From the NCBI GenBank assembly GCA_027924585.1, contig BSBM01000252.1, positions 2,046,001 through 2,110,000 on the forward strand: a DNA stretch of 64,000 nt, written 5' to 3'. The notes under the pieces are model-generated. The model did no database searches. It had not been told where the DNA came from and saw nothing but the letters and a program-made list of their open reading frames with translations. Source of the stretch: Larix kaempferi (lineage: Eukaryota > Streptophyta > Pinopsida > Pinales > Pinaceae). Of this stretch, positions 13,346 through 24,441 are shown piece by piece (the first letter of the stretch is position 1; each line of letters starts with the position of its first letter). The position numbers and the translations under genes were made by a program.

Positions 13346-13714
13346 GCGTCTAAAAAATGTGCAAAAAATGACAGGGAAAAGATAATGCAACAAGGTGACC
13401 ATCAGGATGGTCTCGTCATGCTGATTCCAATGGTGGAAACGGTTCAAAAAACGGACTCTGTATGGGTTCAGAATGGCCAAAACAAGAAAAAGTCAACAGA
13501 CTATAAATAGTGAGTGGGTCCAAAATGATGAGTGTCATTTGTACTATTTGACTTTGACTAGTGATCAGAGTGGACCAGAGGTGAGGTGGCATTTCTGGAC
13601 GATCCAACCGGCCGATTTTAGATCAGGGAGATACAGGTATTCCGTCAAACTCATACCTGCACGTTTTTTGGGTTCGGGGGGTAGGTAGTGGGTCCCAGGG
13701 TTTATTGGTACGGT

Positions 13715-13965
13715 CCACGTGGGGTGGACCACGGGTTTTCAGGAGGAAGCCACGATCGGAGACCGCGGGTTCCACGGTGGATGATGCGCATGGATAACGC
13801 GGGGTACGATGCGGAACGCATGGTTTGGGACCGCGTGTTTTGAGGCTGAACACGCGGTTTGGTACCGCGTGTTTGGGACTGACAATCGCGGTTTTGGACC
13901 GCGACTATGGGTCAAACAGCCGTGGTCAGAAACCGCAGCAAGGGGACCTAAAGCGGCATTTTGGA
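13715..13965. repeat. B CCGCGG/ACCGCG repeat cluster upstream of the antisense gene
   Basis: GC-rich words GACCGCGGGTT, ACCGCGTGTTT, CACGCGGTTT, ATCGCGGTTTTGG and AACCGCAG recur every 20-35 bases, ending about 90 bases before the PMD start codon. Related words (GACCGCGGGTT, GCCGCGGTCGG) fill B's gag leader at 24365-24436 and 32130-32480. Confidence 0.7.
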
Positions 13966-14053
13966 GCGAGCTATTAGGACTTCCCCGGGGGAGGGGGGCA
14001 AGGTTTATTTCTTTGACATGAGTCTGATGAGTTTTCCTTGCGTGTTTGACAGG

Positions 14054-15196
14054 ATGCCACAGGTTCTGTGGAGAGAGCGGGAGATTCCAGATGAGATCGT
14101 CACCGTCGTCTGAGGGGAGCGCCATGTGCGATCGGTGCTGGGACTGTGCGGACTACTAAAGTTCACACAGGTACCCATGATGCGGTCAGCAGCGTTGCTA
14201 CTGAACCGACTGATTAGTTTCTGGGAGCCGGACATACAGGCCTTCAGAGTGCAGGGTGAGAGGGTGGACCTCACCCTGACAGATGTATACTTCCTGACGG
14301 GGTTGCCCTGTCTGGGTACGGTGGCAGACACGTAGCCGCGGGTATCTGCGGACATAGATATAGAGGACATGCTGGAGCAGTACTGTGGTCCAGAGGCTAG
14401 GGTGCATAGGAATGCACTTTTGGTGAGACACCTACAGGAGCCAGCAGTACAGGCCATGGCGGCATGCGTGGTTCGCGTCTTGGGGTCCCAGTCGCCAGAG
14501 CTGGGGGCCAGATGCAGCTGGTGGAGCGTGTACTGGATGGGGTGTATTACGCGTGGGGCCAAATGTACCTGACCTGCGTTCAGCAGTAGCTGATAGCAGG
14601 GAAGGAATCTGGCAAGGGGTTTTGATATGGTTCTTTCTTGTGTGCATTTTTTATGGAGAGCGTGCCCACACTGCGGCCATGGGTGCCGATCCGATCAGAG
14701 CAGGAGGTTTGAGGGAGCCTCGGATGGTGTGGTGGGGTGAGATGATGCGCCTCCATGGTGGCGGCGATGTTGGTAGGTATTTTACGCAGGATTTGTACCT
14801 GCAGTGGCTCCAGATACCATTGACACTGGATGACTACCCGTATAGGGACATGGACTACACCGGAGACCCAGAGACGCCACGGGCACCAGGACAGGCATGG
14901 GGACCCGATGGTACGTATGTTTTTGCTTGCATGTTATGGATGTCAAGCTTTATATATGATAGTTGATTGATATATTATTGCTGACAAATGGGTGATCTGC
15001 AGATGTGGGACTGAGGCCGCCGCCAGGGCATGTGGCACGGAGGGGGATCGTGGTCGTTCCAGCTCTGCCTGGGCGGGGGGAGGTGCATCGCTGGGATGCG
15101 GAGGGGACGCTAGAGTCCGTACGGGCACTACTAGACCGTTTTCTAGTGGGGGTGACTGACGAGGGGTGGCGGGATGTCGATCTGGACGTGGTTTAG
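14054..15196 (+). pseudogene. B antisense plant-mobile-domain-like gene, frameshifted
   Basis: This lies opposite to B's gag-pol. The ATG at 14054 directly follows a splice-acceptor-like CAG|G (14050-14053), and the start MPQVLWRERE matches D's MVLQWRERE. Homology to D then continues: CGLLKF, then LLNRLISFWEPDIQAF, LTDVYFLTGLP, a YGSFLCAFFM-like segment, DDYPYRDMDYTGDPE and GQAWGPDG. The LxxLxxxWxP..xxF..xxxxLTLxDVxxLTGLP pattern is the plant mobile domain (MAIN/MAIL1 family, DUF1985/PMD-like), known in host genes and in transposons. Frameshifts near 14115, 14335, 14510 and 14650 and internal stops make it a pseudogene. The second exon, 15003-15196, is open to its stop. Confidence 0.72.
14911..15002 (+). 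other. Putative intron in the B antisense gene
   Basis: GTACGTATGTTT at the 5' end and GGGTGATCTGCAG at the 3' end bound 92 AT-rich bases. Splicing joins GGACCCGATG to ATGTGGGACTG and restores a frame reading GPD-DVGLRP. D has an intron at the same place (GD-I-DVGPVRP). The coding sequence on both sides aligns with D while the intron sequence does not, as expected for a real intron. Confidence 0.75.
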
Positions 15197-15514
15197 GATT
15201 GCATGAGGGCACCCCGAGAGTTCAGATCCATTGCGATCCGGGTGGCTATCTTGGCGGACAGGGCACGGGCACATGAGCCCGTAGGGGATGAGGATTTTTC
15301 AAAGGAGGAGCGAGGGGAGGACTCAGAGGCAGCCGATGCAGGTAGTGATGCAGGGTATGACTCTCATTAGGGAGTGCAGGGGACTCCCCTAGAGTTTTGT
15401 AGCTATGGCATGTATTTTATGAGGCTTTAGGGATGTATAGACATTTTTTGTATAGCTGAGTACAGGGGTACTCAGGACATGTATAGCACTGTGACATGTA
15501 TTTTTTGATATATA

Positions 15515-15755
15515 TATATGCACGTGGATGCACCTTTTTGTGATGTTGTTTTAGTTGTATGCACGTGGATGCGCTTTATGATATGTGATATGTTTGTATT
15601 TGCACATGGATGCAAGTAGTCTAGGATGTTGGGCACATGGATGCCCCTTGTGGATTTTATGTAATGCGACATGATGTATGTATGACTTAGGAACGTGGAT
15701 GACCCTATGGATACAAATGTGGTTTTATGGTTTATGTACATGGATGCAAACGTTG
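15515..15755. repeat. B GCAC(G/A)TGGATGC repeats
   Basis: About six occurrences of a 12-base word (GCACGTGGATGC, GCACATGGATGC, GTACATGGATGC) at 15521, 15561, 15602, 15641, 15692 and 15737, roughly every 40-50 bases. They lie between the end of the antisense gene and the end of the aRNH ORF. The rest of 15197-15828 shows no gene. This may be where the two convergent transcripts end. Confidence 0.65.
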
Positions 15756-15828
15756 ATGCAATGCAGTCTTTTTGGGTATTTATATATATGTATGAGATGT
15801 TATGAGCTGATGATGCATGATGGAGGTG

Positions 15829-16257
15829 TTACATGGTGTGATTGATATGCCAATCTAGAATGTTGTTGGCCATTTGGTCCGCGACACTATTTTGAGCTCT
15901 TGGGACATGGGTGAATGTTATGCATTCAAACTGTCGGCTGAGTTGTTTTCTGCGCAGGAATTTTCTAAAGAGGCAGGTATCACGCACCTGGTAGCAGTTG
16001 TTTAGCGGGGAGACAAGCAGCTGGGAGTCAAGGAACACATGAAGGTGACGTATGCCCAGCTGGAGGGAGGCAGTCAGGAGACCGGTCACGGCATCATACT
16101 CCGCCTGGTTATTGGTAGCAGCACCTATGCAGATTCCGTCAAGGTGAATCATTTCATGGGAAGGGGAATATAAGACCCACGCTGCAGAAGCCAGGTTGGG
16201 AGACCAGCGGCTTGCTCCATCGACGAAGCCAGTGTAATAAGGTGGAAAATGGTCCAT
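15829..16257 (-). CDS. B second RNase H (aRNH) ORF, 142 aa
   Basis: This is a compact RNase H domain encoded apart from the polyprotein, about 100 bases after the integrase stop. The four acidic positions can be seen: Asp in GFVDGASR, Glu in NNQAEYDAV, Asp in FLDSQLLV and Asp in SVADQMANN. It would remove RNA from the RNA-DNA hybrid during reverse transcription. The ATG is immediately preceded by ACCACAG, a splice-acceptor-like site, as in D (ACCAG|ATG). The frame is intact although the rest of B is broken. It resembles the extra archaeal-type RNase H reported in Tat-lineage elements. Confidence 0.85.
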   Translation of the reverse strand: MDHFPPYYTGFVDGASRWSPNLASAAWVLYSPSHEMIHLDGICIGAATNNQAEYDAVTGLLTASLQLGIRHLHVFLDSQLLVSPLNNCYQVRDTCLFRKFLRRKQLSRQFECITFTHVPRAQNSVADQMANNILDWHINHTM

Positions 16258-16357
16258 CTGTGGTCATGCAAAAATGAAGAATGTAAGAACGTGGAAAAAA
16301 AGGTGAAAAAAAAAGAGAGCAAACTATACAATGCGGACCAATGAGGCCGCGATTTAT

Positions 16358-17629
16358 TTAGGGATAAAAGCGTTTGAGATACAACCCATTACGAGGGTTG
16401 CGCAAAGGGTGACCTTCGGAGTCAGTTAAAATGTATGCCCCCTTGCCGAGACAAGTATGCACGATGTAAGGGCCTTGCCACATGGATTCGAACTTCCCTT
16501 TGCCGGTTTTGTCATGGGCTTGGTCATAGGCGAGGACAAGGTCCCCTTCGTGGAAACTTTGAGGGTGTACGTGTTTGTCGTAACTAGCTTTGGAGCGGTT
16601 CTTGGCAGCTTCAATGGTCTGGAGAGCGGCATGAATGTCTTCATCGGCTTGTTCGAGGGATAGCAGACGTTGCTCGAGTGGGGAGGTATCGGGGAGAAGC
16701 TCAACGACAATATGTAAGGCAGGTATCTGACATTCGATGGGGAGGATAGATTCGACACCGTGAACTAAATGAAACGGGGTAAAACCAGTGGCGGTTTTAG
16801 TGGATGCACGGTAAGCCCATAAGGCGGGGAAGAGCATGTGGTGCCAATTGGACTTATGTCAGTCAACAGTGCGTTGGAGGATGGTCTTTAAGATTTTGTT
16901 AATGGCCTCTACTTGGTCGTTCCCTTGGGGGTAGTAAGCAGAGGAGAACTGATGTTCGAATTTTAGGAGGGTGGATAACTCGCGCCAAACGGAATCTTCG
17001 AAGTGCGAACCATGGTCTGAGACCAACTGTTTAGGAACCCCGAATCGAGTTATAACATGGTTAAAAAAGAAACGGGCAGCTGTGTCAGTGGTACAATTGA
17101 AGGTAGGCATGGCTTCGGCCCATTTCGGGAAGTAATCGACGACGACATTGATGTATTTGTGGCTGTTGGCAGACGGGGATCTACACTCCATGAAGTCGAT
17201 GGACCACTTACAAAAGGGACCAACGGTGACGACTGGGTGTAACGGAGCAGGTGGTGTCCGGGCCTTGGGGGCAAAATGTTGGCAGTTATGGAAATGCTTG
17301 ACCATAGTGATGCAGTCGATGAAAAGTGTGGGCCAGAAGTATCCGATGCGGACGACCTTTTGGGCAGTGGCCATCCCGGAGAAATGGCCGCTGCAGGCAC
17401 CGCTATGATAGTCATTAAGGACGTGTTTAGCTTCCTCGTGTGTAAGGCAACGATGAAGAATTGTGTCAACCCCTCGCCGGTAATGGACATCGCCTAAGAG
17501 GAGATATCGAGAGGCCTGGTGATGGATGCGACGACGTCCATTACGGGTGACTTTGGGTCTGAACTTCTGCGTGCGCAGGTCTAACAAAATATCACCGTAC
17601 CATGGGTCATCAAACGAGATAGTGAACAA
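16358..17629 (-). pseudogene. B integrase
   Basis: One frame, interrupted by a TGA at 16859-16861. The N-terminal zinc region keeps both His and one Cys of the pair: the first Cys of D's HCRSC is Phe here (HFHNC). The core shows Asp in SIDFMECRS, Asp in SDHGSHF and Glu in QVEAINK. The C-terminal end has a GPYIV motif and closes with NPRNGLYLKRFYP, as in D. Integrase inserts the cDNA into the host chromosome. The premature stop and the lost Cys make it inactive. Confidence 0.85.
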
Positions 17630-19505
17630 GTGATTGTCGGGTAACTCATCGGAGATTTGTGGGGCCGGGAGAAGGGAAGGTAGATCAGTGATGAGCTGGG
17701 CAAGCGTAAGGGCTTTAGTGCTCTTAGGTGTTCAAAAAGTGAGGTCATATTCCTGGAGGATAATGACCCATTTAGCAACATGACCTTGCAGTAGTCGCTG
17801 GTTTAGGAGATAGACCATGGGGTTGGAGTCGGAAACGACTGTAGTATGACTAAGTAAGATGTAGTGTTGCATTTTTTGGACGGAAAAGACTACAACCAGG
17901 GCTAGTCTCTCCTCATATGGGTAACGTAGGGGTGGACCAGACAAGGTCTGGCTGACGTAGTAAATGACATGCTCTTGGTGAGAGGTGTCTTCTTGAACCA
18001 AGACTTCGGACACAGCATGCTCGGATGCTGAGACATAAAGGATGAATTCCTGAGAGAAATACGGAGGGGAGATCAAGGGGGCTTGTGTGAGAGCTTTCTT
18101 GAGGGCTCCGAATGCAGCTTCTGCTTGCTCATCCCAGACAAAGGGGATGTGGGTACGGAGCAGGCGCAAGAAACCATGAACAGTGGTAGCGTAATCAGGA
18201 ATGAAACGACGGAGGAAATTGGATCGCCCCTGCAGACTTTGGAGCTGTCGGAGCGTACGAGGAGAGGGAAGGTCTAAGATGGCTTGGACTTTTAGGGGGT
18301 CAACAACAATTCCTTTCTGGGAAACAATGAAACCCAACAATCAGCATGCCGGAACGCAAAAGACACACTTGTGTGGGTTCAAGCGGATTTGGTATTTGCG
18401 ACAACGCAGAAAAACTTGTCGAAGGTCGTTAAGGTGGTCTGATCGTTTCCGGGAATGAGCTATAAGTTCATCAAGGTAGACTAGCAAGATATGGACCAAA
18501 TCGTGAAAGCAATAGGTCATGGCCCACTGGAAGGTGGCACCAGCATTTTTGAGGCCAAAAGGCATGACGCGATAGGAAAAGGTGCCCCATGGGGTGGTAA
18601 AGGCAGTTTTGTATTGATCCTCCTTTCGGATCGGAATCTGATTATACCCGGAAAAACTGTCCATGAACGAGAGGACTTCATGCCCCGCACACACGTCGAT
18701 GAGTTGGTCAATAAGTGGCGTGGGGAAGTTGTCCTTGGGACAAGCTCGGTTTAAATCATGGAAATCAGTGCATACTCGAATGGTGCCTTGTTTCTTGTTA
18801 ACAGGAACAGGGTTTGAAACCTAGGTGGTATAAGCAATAGGATAAATGAATCCTGCCTTGCGAAGTTTCTCAATCTCTGCTTTGATAGCTGGGAGCTTTG
18901 AGGGATGAATGGGATGTTGTTTCTGATGAGCGGGGGGGTACATCAGGCCATGTGTCAATGTGGTGTTCTATAATGGCGGGGTTGAGACCAGGCATCTCAG
19001 TATAGGACCAGGCAAAGACATCACGGAATTCCTGGAAGAGTTTTTTGTACTCCTCAATCTCATGCTCACTGCAGGAGGCTCCTAAAGTTATGAGTTCAGG
19101 TGTACCTCCTGGTGTGGCGATGTCAATTTGGATGACGGGTGAAATATTGGCCATGTTACCTTCCTCAAAGGCATGCAGAGTAGGAATAGGATCCTTAAAC
19201 CAGTTGACCTTGGTAGGAAGGAAATCTTTGGATTCAACCACAAATTGGGTAGCGGTGCTAGAGGAAGATGCTTCTGGGAGGAAATACGAATGGTGGTGCA
19301 TGTCATCCCAGGGATACTTTGGGGCAGTGAGTGCCTCGAGAATCTCCTCATTAGTACGGAAAGTTTGGGCCGTCAAATCGGTTGACGAGGGAATGGTAGT
19401 TGAAGAGATCATGTAAATGGTGTTGAGCTCCCCTGATGGGGGTGAGATCGGGGGGTGAATCTCTTCAATGGTGGGTGTTGCCGTCTCAAGATCCAGATTG
19501 TTCAT
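17630..19505 (-). pseudogene. B pre-RT linker, reverse transcriptase and RNase H
   Basis: In coding order: acidic linker and EGNMANISP, DVFAWSYTEMPGLNPAIIEHHI, then a frameshift at the G-run near 18935. RT follows: VNKKQGTIRVCTDF, SFMDSFSGYNQI, MPFGLKNAGATF. The catalytic box reads YLDE instead of YLDD, and LGFIVSQKGIVVDPLKV follows. Then comes a Ty3-type RNase H whose first Asp is absent (YVSASEHAVSEVL). In-frame stops occur at 17732, 18341 (a CGA-to-TGA type change) and near 18820. The RT is dead twice over, by stops and by the Asp-to-Glu change. Confidence 0.85.
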
Positions 19506-20160
19506 CTCACAGAGAGCTGCTCTGTAATTAGGAAGATCGGGATAGTGATGTGAGTAATGCCCGTAAATACCGCATATGGCACAGGGGTGGTTAGTGCGTA
19601 GTGATTTGTCGCGAGGCTTAGGGGGGGATCTAGCTTGACAACTGAGAAAATGGGGTCATCGTCAAGCATCTGCATGTGTTCCTGTAATGCCGGTAACTGT
19701 GGACATTGATGAGTCGCATGGCCTAACTCGTTGCACAACGAGCATTTGGGAGGAGCACGAAACACGGGGGGGTTTTTGACTGCCTTGGGAGGTGGTACAA
19801 CAGTGTAAGGTTGTGGACCTCTGCCCCCAGTGGGCTTGGTAAGGGGAGGAGGGGGAGTCATGGAGGGCGATGGGGTAGAGACACCCGGGGGTGGCTGAGT
19901 GGTAGTAGCCATGGGTTGCACCGGTTGTAGGACGACGCTTGGTGTCGGCAGGGGAACGGGAGGCGAAAGATACCAGACGGGTAATCCCAAGGTTAACCTA
20001 GGGAGGCTAAGGGTAGCCATGACCGAGGTGCTTACTACTCCCGATGGAGGGACTAGGAAGGGGATTGTGTGGATAGGTGTAACACCAATGTGGCTAGGTA
20101 CTAGTGGTGGTTTAGGCAAAAAGGGTGGTTGATTGTTGGGTGTTTGGTTATCATGGGACA
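19502..20160 (-). pseudogene. B gag-like duplicated segment inside pol
   Basis: Between protease and RT, B has about 650 bases absent from D. The translation is proline-rich and carries VMATLSLPRL, resembling the gag entry MASLNLPDL. It also carries a zinc knuckle CSLCNELGHATHQC and, in another frame, HPCAICGIYGHYSH, which matches the main gag knuckle HPCSICRVYGHYTH near 21380. It looks like an abbreviated gag with its capsid middle missing, copied into pol. D's knuckle (CKLCKQNHLTHQC) matches the first of these. Confidence 0.6.
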
Positions 20161-20236
20161 GGGTACATAAGTCAGACACTTCAGGCGTAGATGACGGGGG
20201 AGGAATGGATTGGAAGGTGGATGTCATCGGTGGGTC

Positions 20237-21420
20237 TTAGTAAACTCCAGGTCCCAAGGAGGAAACAAACGAGGTAGCGGCACCATTAATAGGTTGTTCA
20301 ACCATGGGGAGAACATTTTCGGGTGCAGCAGGGGCATTTGGATCATAGTAAGTAAGTTGGTCGATCTTGACCACGCATCCATCATGGGGGAACATCATGG
20401 TACGAAAGACAGAGGAAGCGACTGCCCGCATAGCATACATGTAACTGCGACCGAGTAAGAGGTTGTAATCAAGCTGGGCATTGATGACCTCTATGTCAAT
20501 GAGGACGGTTTTACCACCTAACTGGACAGGGACATTGGCTAGGAGACCTTGGGGCTGAGCCGAACGACCGTCGTAGGCGTGTAATGTAGTGGTGGACTAC
20601 TGAAGGGTAGGGGATCTCAACTTATGCCATATGAATGTAGACATAACGCATGTGGAGGCACCTTCATCGATGATGCATCGATGGATGACAAGATTCCGAA
20701 TGGAAACAGAAACTTGGAATGCTAAGGTGGAAGGCAGGCGTGGTTCGGACTGGTCCAAATCAAATGCCATCAAGTTCGAATCATTTGGGTCAATAGCCCC
20801 AATGGCTGAGAGTAAAGTCTTGCGCTGGGAAGGGAAGTTCTTCAAGACTTCTAACGCAGACATGGCTGTGGGAGATTGGGCTAAGTCGTCTACAATGTTG
20901 TAGTTTGACGCAGCGCACGCATTGGGGTTATTGTTGATACGACGAAGTGGGAAACGAGGTGCTTTGGAAACGACATATATTGGAGGTGGAGGGATACGTA
21001 ACGCTTGATCAGTGGGATGAGCGTTAGTAGTTTTATCGACGGGAGGGGCTTCAGAGGTGGAGCCATATTGGTTCCGACGGGTCTGGAGGTTGACATCAGC
21101 GGATGACATCATCAACAAGTGGTGGGTACCTGAGTCAAACATGGGTTGATCAGGGGCGGCGTATGTAATCTGTTGTTGTTGTGGTAGCACGTTGGCTTGA
21201 GGGGGAGCCAATGGCTGAGTGTTCACTATGCCTTGGTTTGGTAAGGGGTTTTGCAGCACCAAAGGTGGCTGCTGAGGTTGCGGTGGGTTGGGTGGTGCTT
21301 GAGGAGCCACATGCCCTTGGCTGTGGGCATCATCAACCCAAAGCTGTCAAGCTCGCTCTAAGTGTGGGAAAGCATGTGTGTAGTGTCCATAGACTCTGCA
21401 AATAGAACAAGGATGGTTTG
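20237..21420 (-). pseudogene. B zinc knuckle and aspartic protease
   Basis: In coding order: the gag knuckle HPCSICRVYGHYTHAF (last Cys lost), a Gln/Pro-rich linker, ACAASNYNIVDDLAQSPTAMSALEVL, then the retropepsin active site CIIDEGASTCVMS near 20660. The C-terminal half follows in the same frame after a TAG at 20597 (LDYNLLLGRSYMYAMRAVASSVF). It ends with a TAA at 20237-20239. The active-site Asp is followed by Glu-Gly rather than the usual Thr/Ser-Gly, as in D. Confidence 0.8.
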
Positions 21421-21479
21421 TTTCCAAGTTGGGGTTTTTAGGCTGCTTGGGTGGGCGATCAGGGTTTTGGTTAGCGGGG

Positions 21480-21956
21480 GTCACTTTGTTGTTGTCTGGG
21501 GGATTAGCCGGTTGACCACCTTGGTCTGTAGGTTGGTTGTTCCCACGATTACGACCCTTTCCGTGGTTTTGTTGGCCCTGGTTGCCCTGGTTGTTCTGGT
21601 TTTGCTGCTAATTTTGTTGGGCGTACACTTTCCCTTGGATAGCAGGTGGGTTTTGAGGTTGTGCAGGTGCGGGAGCAGGCTGCGGTGGATGATATGTAGG
21701 TGGAGGCTGCGCAGGTGCGGCACCTTGAGGAGGTTGCGGATATGTCTATGGAGCAGGTTGTGGGTTTACTGCGGGAGCTTCCTGGGGCGGGTAATAAGCT
21801 GGTGGGGCCTGGGAAGGCATAGGGGCTGGTGTAGCCTGCTGGTGGTAATAAGCGGGTTGGGCCTGAGAAGGCGCAGGAGCTGGTGCATCCTACTGGTGGT
21901 AATAGGGCTGAGGTGCGACCGGGGGGGGGGGAAGAGGGGGCCGCATGACCGAAGCA
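21480..21956 (-). repeat. B gag Pro/Gln-rich repeats
   Basis: The coding sense reads proline-, glutamine- and tyrosine-rich peptides from repeated CACCAGTAGGA/AGGCT-type units (for example 21790-21915), with frame breaks. It corresponds to the low-complexity gag tail. The long plus-strand reading frame here is the shadow of this bias. Confidence 0.55.
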
Positions 21957-23297
21957 CTAAGGTAGCCGCGAAAGTTCGGGGCTCGGGGTAGGACATGCTA
22001 TGCAAAAGGGTTGGGGATGCGAAGAAACACGGCCGATGATGCCGTCTGCAGCATGGGATGCCCCCGGCGCATCGTGTGGGGAGGACTTGCCGTGAGGTGC
22101 ATCAGGTATAATGGTATAGAGATAACCCGACTCAACGTAAATGAGGTCAAACTGCTGGGCCTTAAGGATGGCCTCTTCTTCAGACCGGGGTCTTTCTGAT
22201 GCCACATCCTTAGCAATGACAGGGAGAAGGGATTTGATGAACCAATCTAGGAAGATACGATCGTCTAATTTGATCTTGCATAAGCTACGACGTCGACCCC
22301 ACTCATGAATATGGTCCGTGATGTGGGTAGCCATGTTTTGTCTGCAAGATAGGAGGATCTCAACGCCCGCGTCATAGCGGACAGGTAACTGGAAGAACTG
22401 GAGGAAGGTCGAGGCAAGGGAAGCAAAGGTGGCATGGGTCCCATGGGGTTGCTCGATATACCACTTGGCTGCAGAGCCAGTGAAGGTGCGCTGTAACAGA
22501 CGGAGGCGAACAGAGTCATCCACTATGGAGTTGGAGGAACACCATAGATGGAAGGACATGATATGGTTTTGAGGGTCCTCACCTGCCTTGCCCTCGAACT
22601 TAGGGATGTCGGAGGGGAGCTTGGTGGGCATGTGAGGCCACGCAGAGTCGTGTCGGATAGGGTCGTTGGTCAATCTGGCTAGGTCGGGTAGGTTGAGGCT
22701 AGCCATGAATGGAAAACTGGAAGAAGGATGTGACATAGTAGTGGGTTGGACCAAGGTGGGGCCAATGCTTCCAAGTGGAGGGACAGGGTGTGGGATGTTG
22801 CCCCCAAGTGGGGGAACTAAGGTGGTATAGGATGGTCCTGCACCACCATGGGTAGTGTGAGCCACTGATGGAGTGGGGATAGGTATTCTAGCTACGGGAA
22901 TAGGGGCAGTGAGGGGAACGGTAGATGTGGGACCCATTGAGGGCATACCCATAGTAGGTGTGGTAACTGGTGTAGTGGTGGATGGGCCACCAATGGTCCC
23001 TACCAAGAAAGGGGTGGAAGTAGTACCAGCCAAGGGGCTAGTAGGGGCAGTATAAATGGGGTTCTCAGACTCTTCTTCAGAATCAGAGGTAAAGTAAGGG
23101 ACATCAATATCTGGTGACGGAGTCCTATGCCATTGACGAGTGGAGTCAAGTGACAAGGCTCTAGATCTGTGATAAGTGGTATCAAGGGATGATGATCTGT
23201 GTCTATGACGGGTGGTGTCAAGTGAACCGTGCTGTGGGGGCTCGCCCCTGAGGCACCGAGAATGTCTCGGGGACTCAATGGTGACAGATGGTGTCAA
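21957..23297 (-). pseudogene. B gag, capsid region
   Basis: An Arg/Ser-rich N-terminus and a Pro/Thr-rich stretch precede the capsid-like core FMASLNLPDLARLTNDP, KLPSDIPKFEGKAGEDP, HLWCSSNSIVDDSVRLRLLQRTF, AAKWYIE and LPVRYDAGVEILLSC. It aligns with D's gag from about residue 270 on. The 447-codon frame is open, but its first ATG lies inside the Pro/Thr-rich part, and the connection to the zinc knuckle downstream is out of frame. Confidence 0.8.
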
Positions 23298-24436
23298 ATC
23301 GCTGGGGATTGTGGTGAGTGAAAAAAACAGCTCAAAAATCCTAATGCAACCGAGTGTGCAGAAGGAGAGCTCAAAAACAAGGCACTCAGGCCAACAACCA
23401 ACTCAAAACACCTACTGTAACAACTGTGCTACAATAAGTGGAGTACCAACAAAATGGTCAGAATACCAACAAGCAGCAGGTTTCCTAAAAATAAAAAATG
23501 GTGGACTCACTAGACCAAAAGGAGGTAAGGGAGCATGCAAAGACCTAACTAAAAAGTATTCTGACTCAACTAGACATATCCTCTGCAAGGTGATGAAATC
23601 CAAGTCAGACAATATGAATAGGAAAGCCAAGTGGCTAAGATGTCTCCCTACCGGGAGGGACACCGGGTAGTCAATCCTAGAAGAATGGAAACTAAGATAC
23701 CCCGTTCATGATACGTCCAGAAAGGTGAATCTGTTGTTTGGTCCTTTTACCGCAATACCCCTATACAGGGATATCCCGAGAACTGCGAAAGGTAGCCCTT
23801 CGGCGACTGAATGGAGTGCGGTATTCCACTCAGGCCTATGGAACCTTCCTCGCGACTTCAACCCTCCTAGGGGAGAGGTCCTCTAGTAAACTAGTTGTGA
23901 CCGTGCCGAAAAGTACTAGGGGATTTTGGTTCCCTAATTGGACAACAGCTATGTCTCAAGTGTAAGTAACCGAGGGGTGTTATTGGAAGCCTATCCCCCC
24001 GATCCTACCTAACTACAAAGATTCTTTTGTGTTCCCCAAGTGGGGTTAGAATATTGGTTGAGTTAAGTAGTTTTTAAGGCTCACTTGAATTATGTGACAG
24101 AGTGTGTGCTCGTGAGGTGATGAACCCAAAATAAAAGTGCCACAAGGGGGGCAACTTTCTAATTAACAATACTGAAATTTATCATGCAAAATTTTCTGAA
24201 TTAAAATACTAAAATTTTAAAAAGATTCTGTAAGGGTACAAAAATTATGTTGCAGAAAAGGCTGTAAGGAAGGATGGCTGCAGGTAGGACAGATGGTTGT
24301 GCATATGCAGAAAATATTGCAGCAAAGGGGGATGGGTTCAAAACTGAAAAAAATGCAGAAATAAGACCGCGGGTCTGTGGCGAAATTGAGCAGTCGGACC
24401 GCGGGTTTGAGGGAAACAGGCATGGACAGGACGCGG
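23298..24436 (-). other. B leader, part 1
   Basis: Untranslated leader between gag and the C insertion. No gene seen. Near 24365-24436 it carries GACCGCGGGTT words like those upstream of the antisense gene. Confidence 0.7.
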
Positions 24437-24441
24437 GTTTT

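Larger units (their letters stand above)
10986..13700. other. B 3' noncoding region
   Basis: About 2.7 kb without a credible gene. It holds three repeat sets listed separately, plus homopolymer G runs near 12130 and 12268. Long parts match the whole internal region of G in reverse orientation, so this is a conserved noncoding part of the family rather than random decay. Confidence 0.8.

Noticed and set aside
21362-21991. 209-codon plus-strand frame rich in Leu, Val and Arg
   Set aside because: Opposite the Pro/Gln-rich gag tail of B; the bias of that repeat leaves the other strand open.
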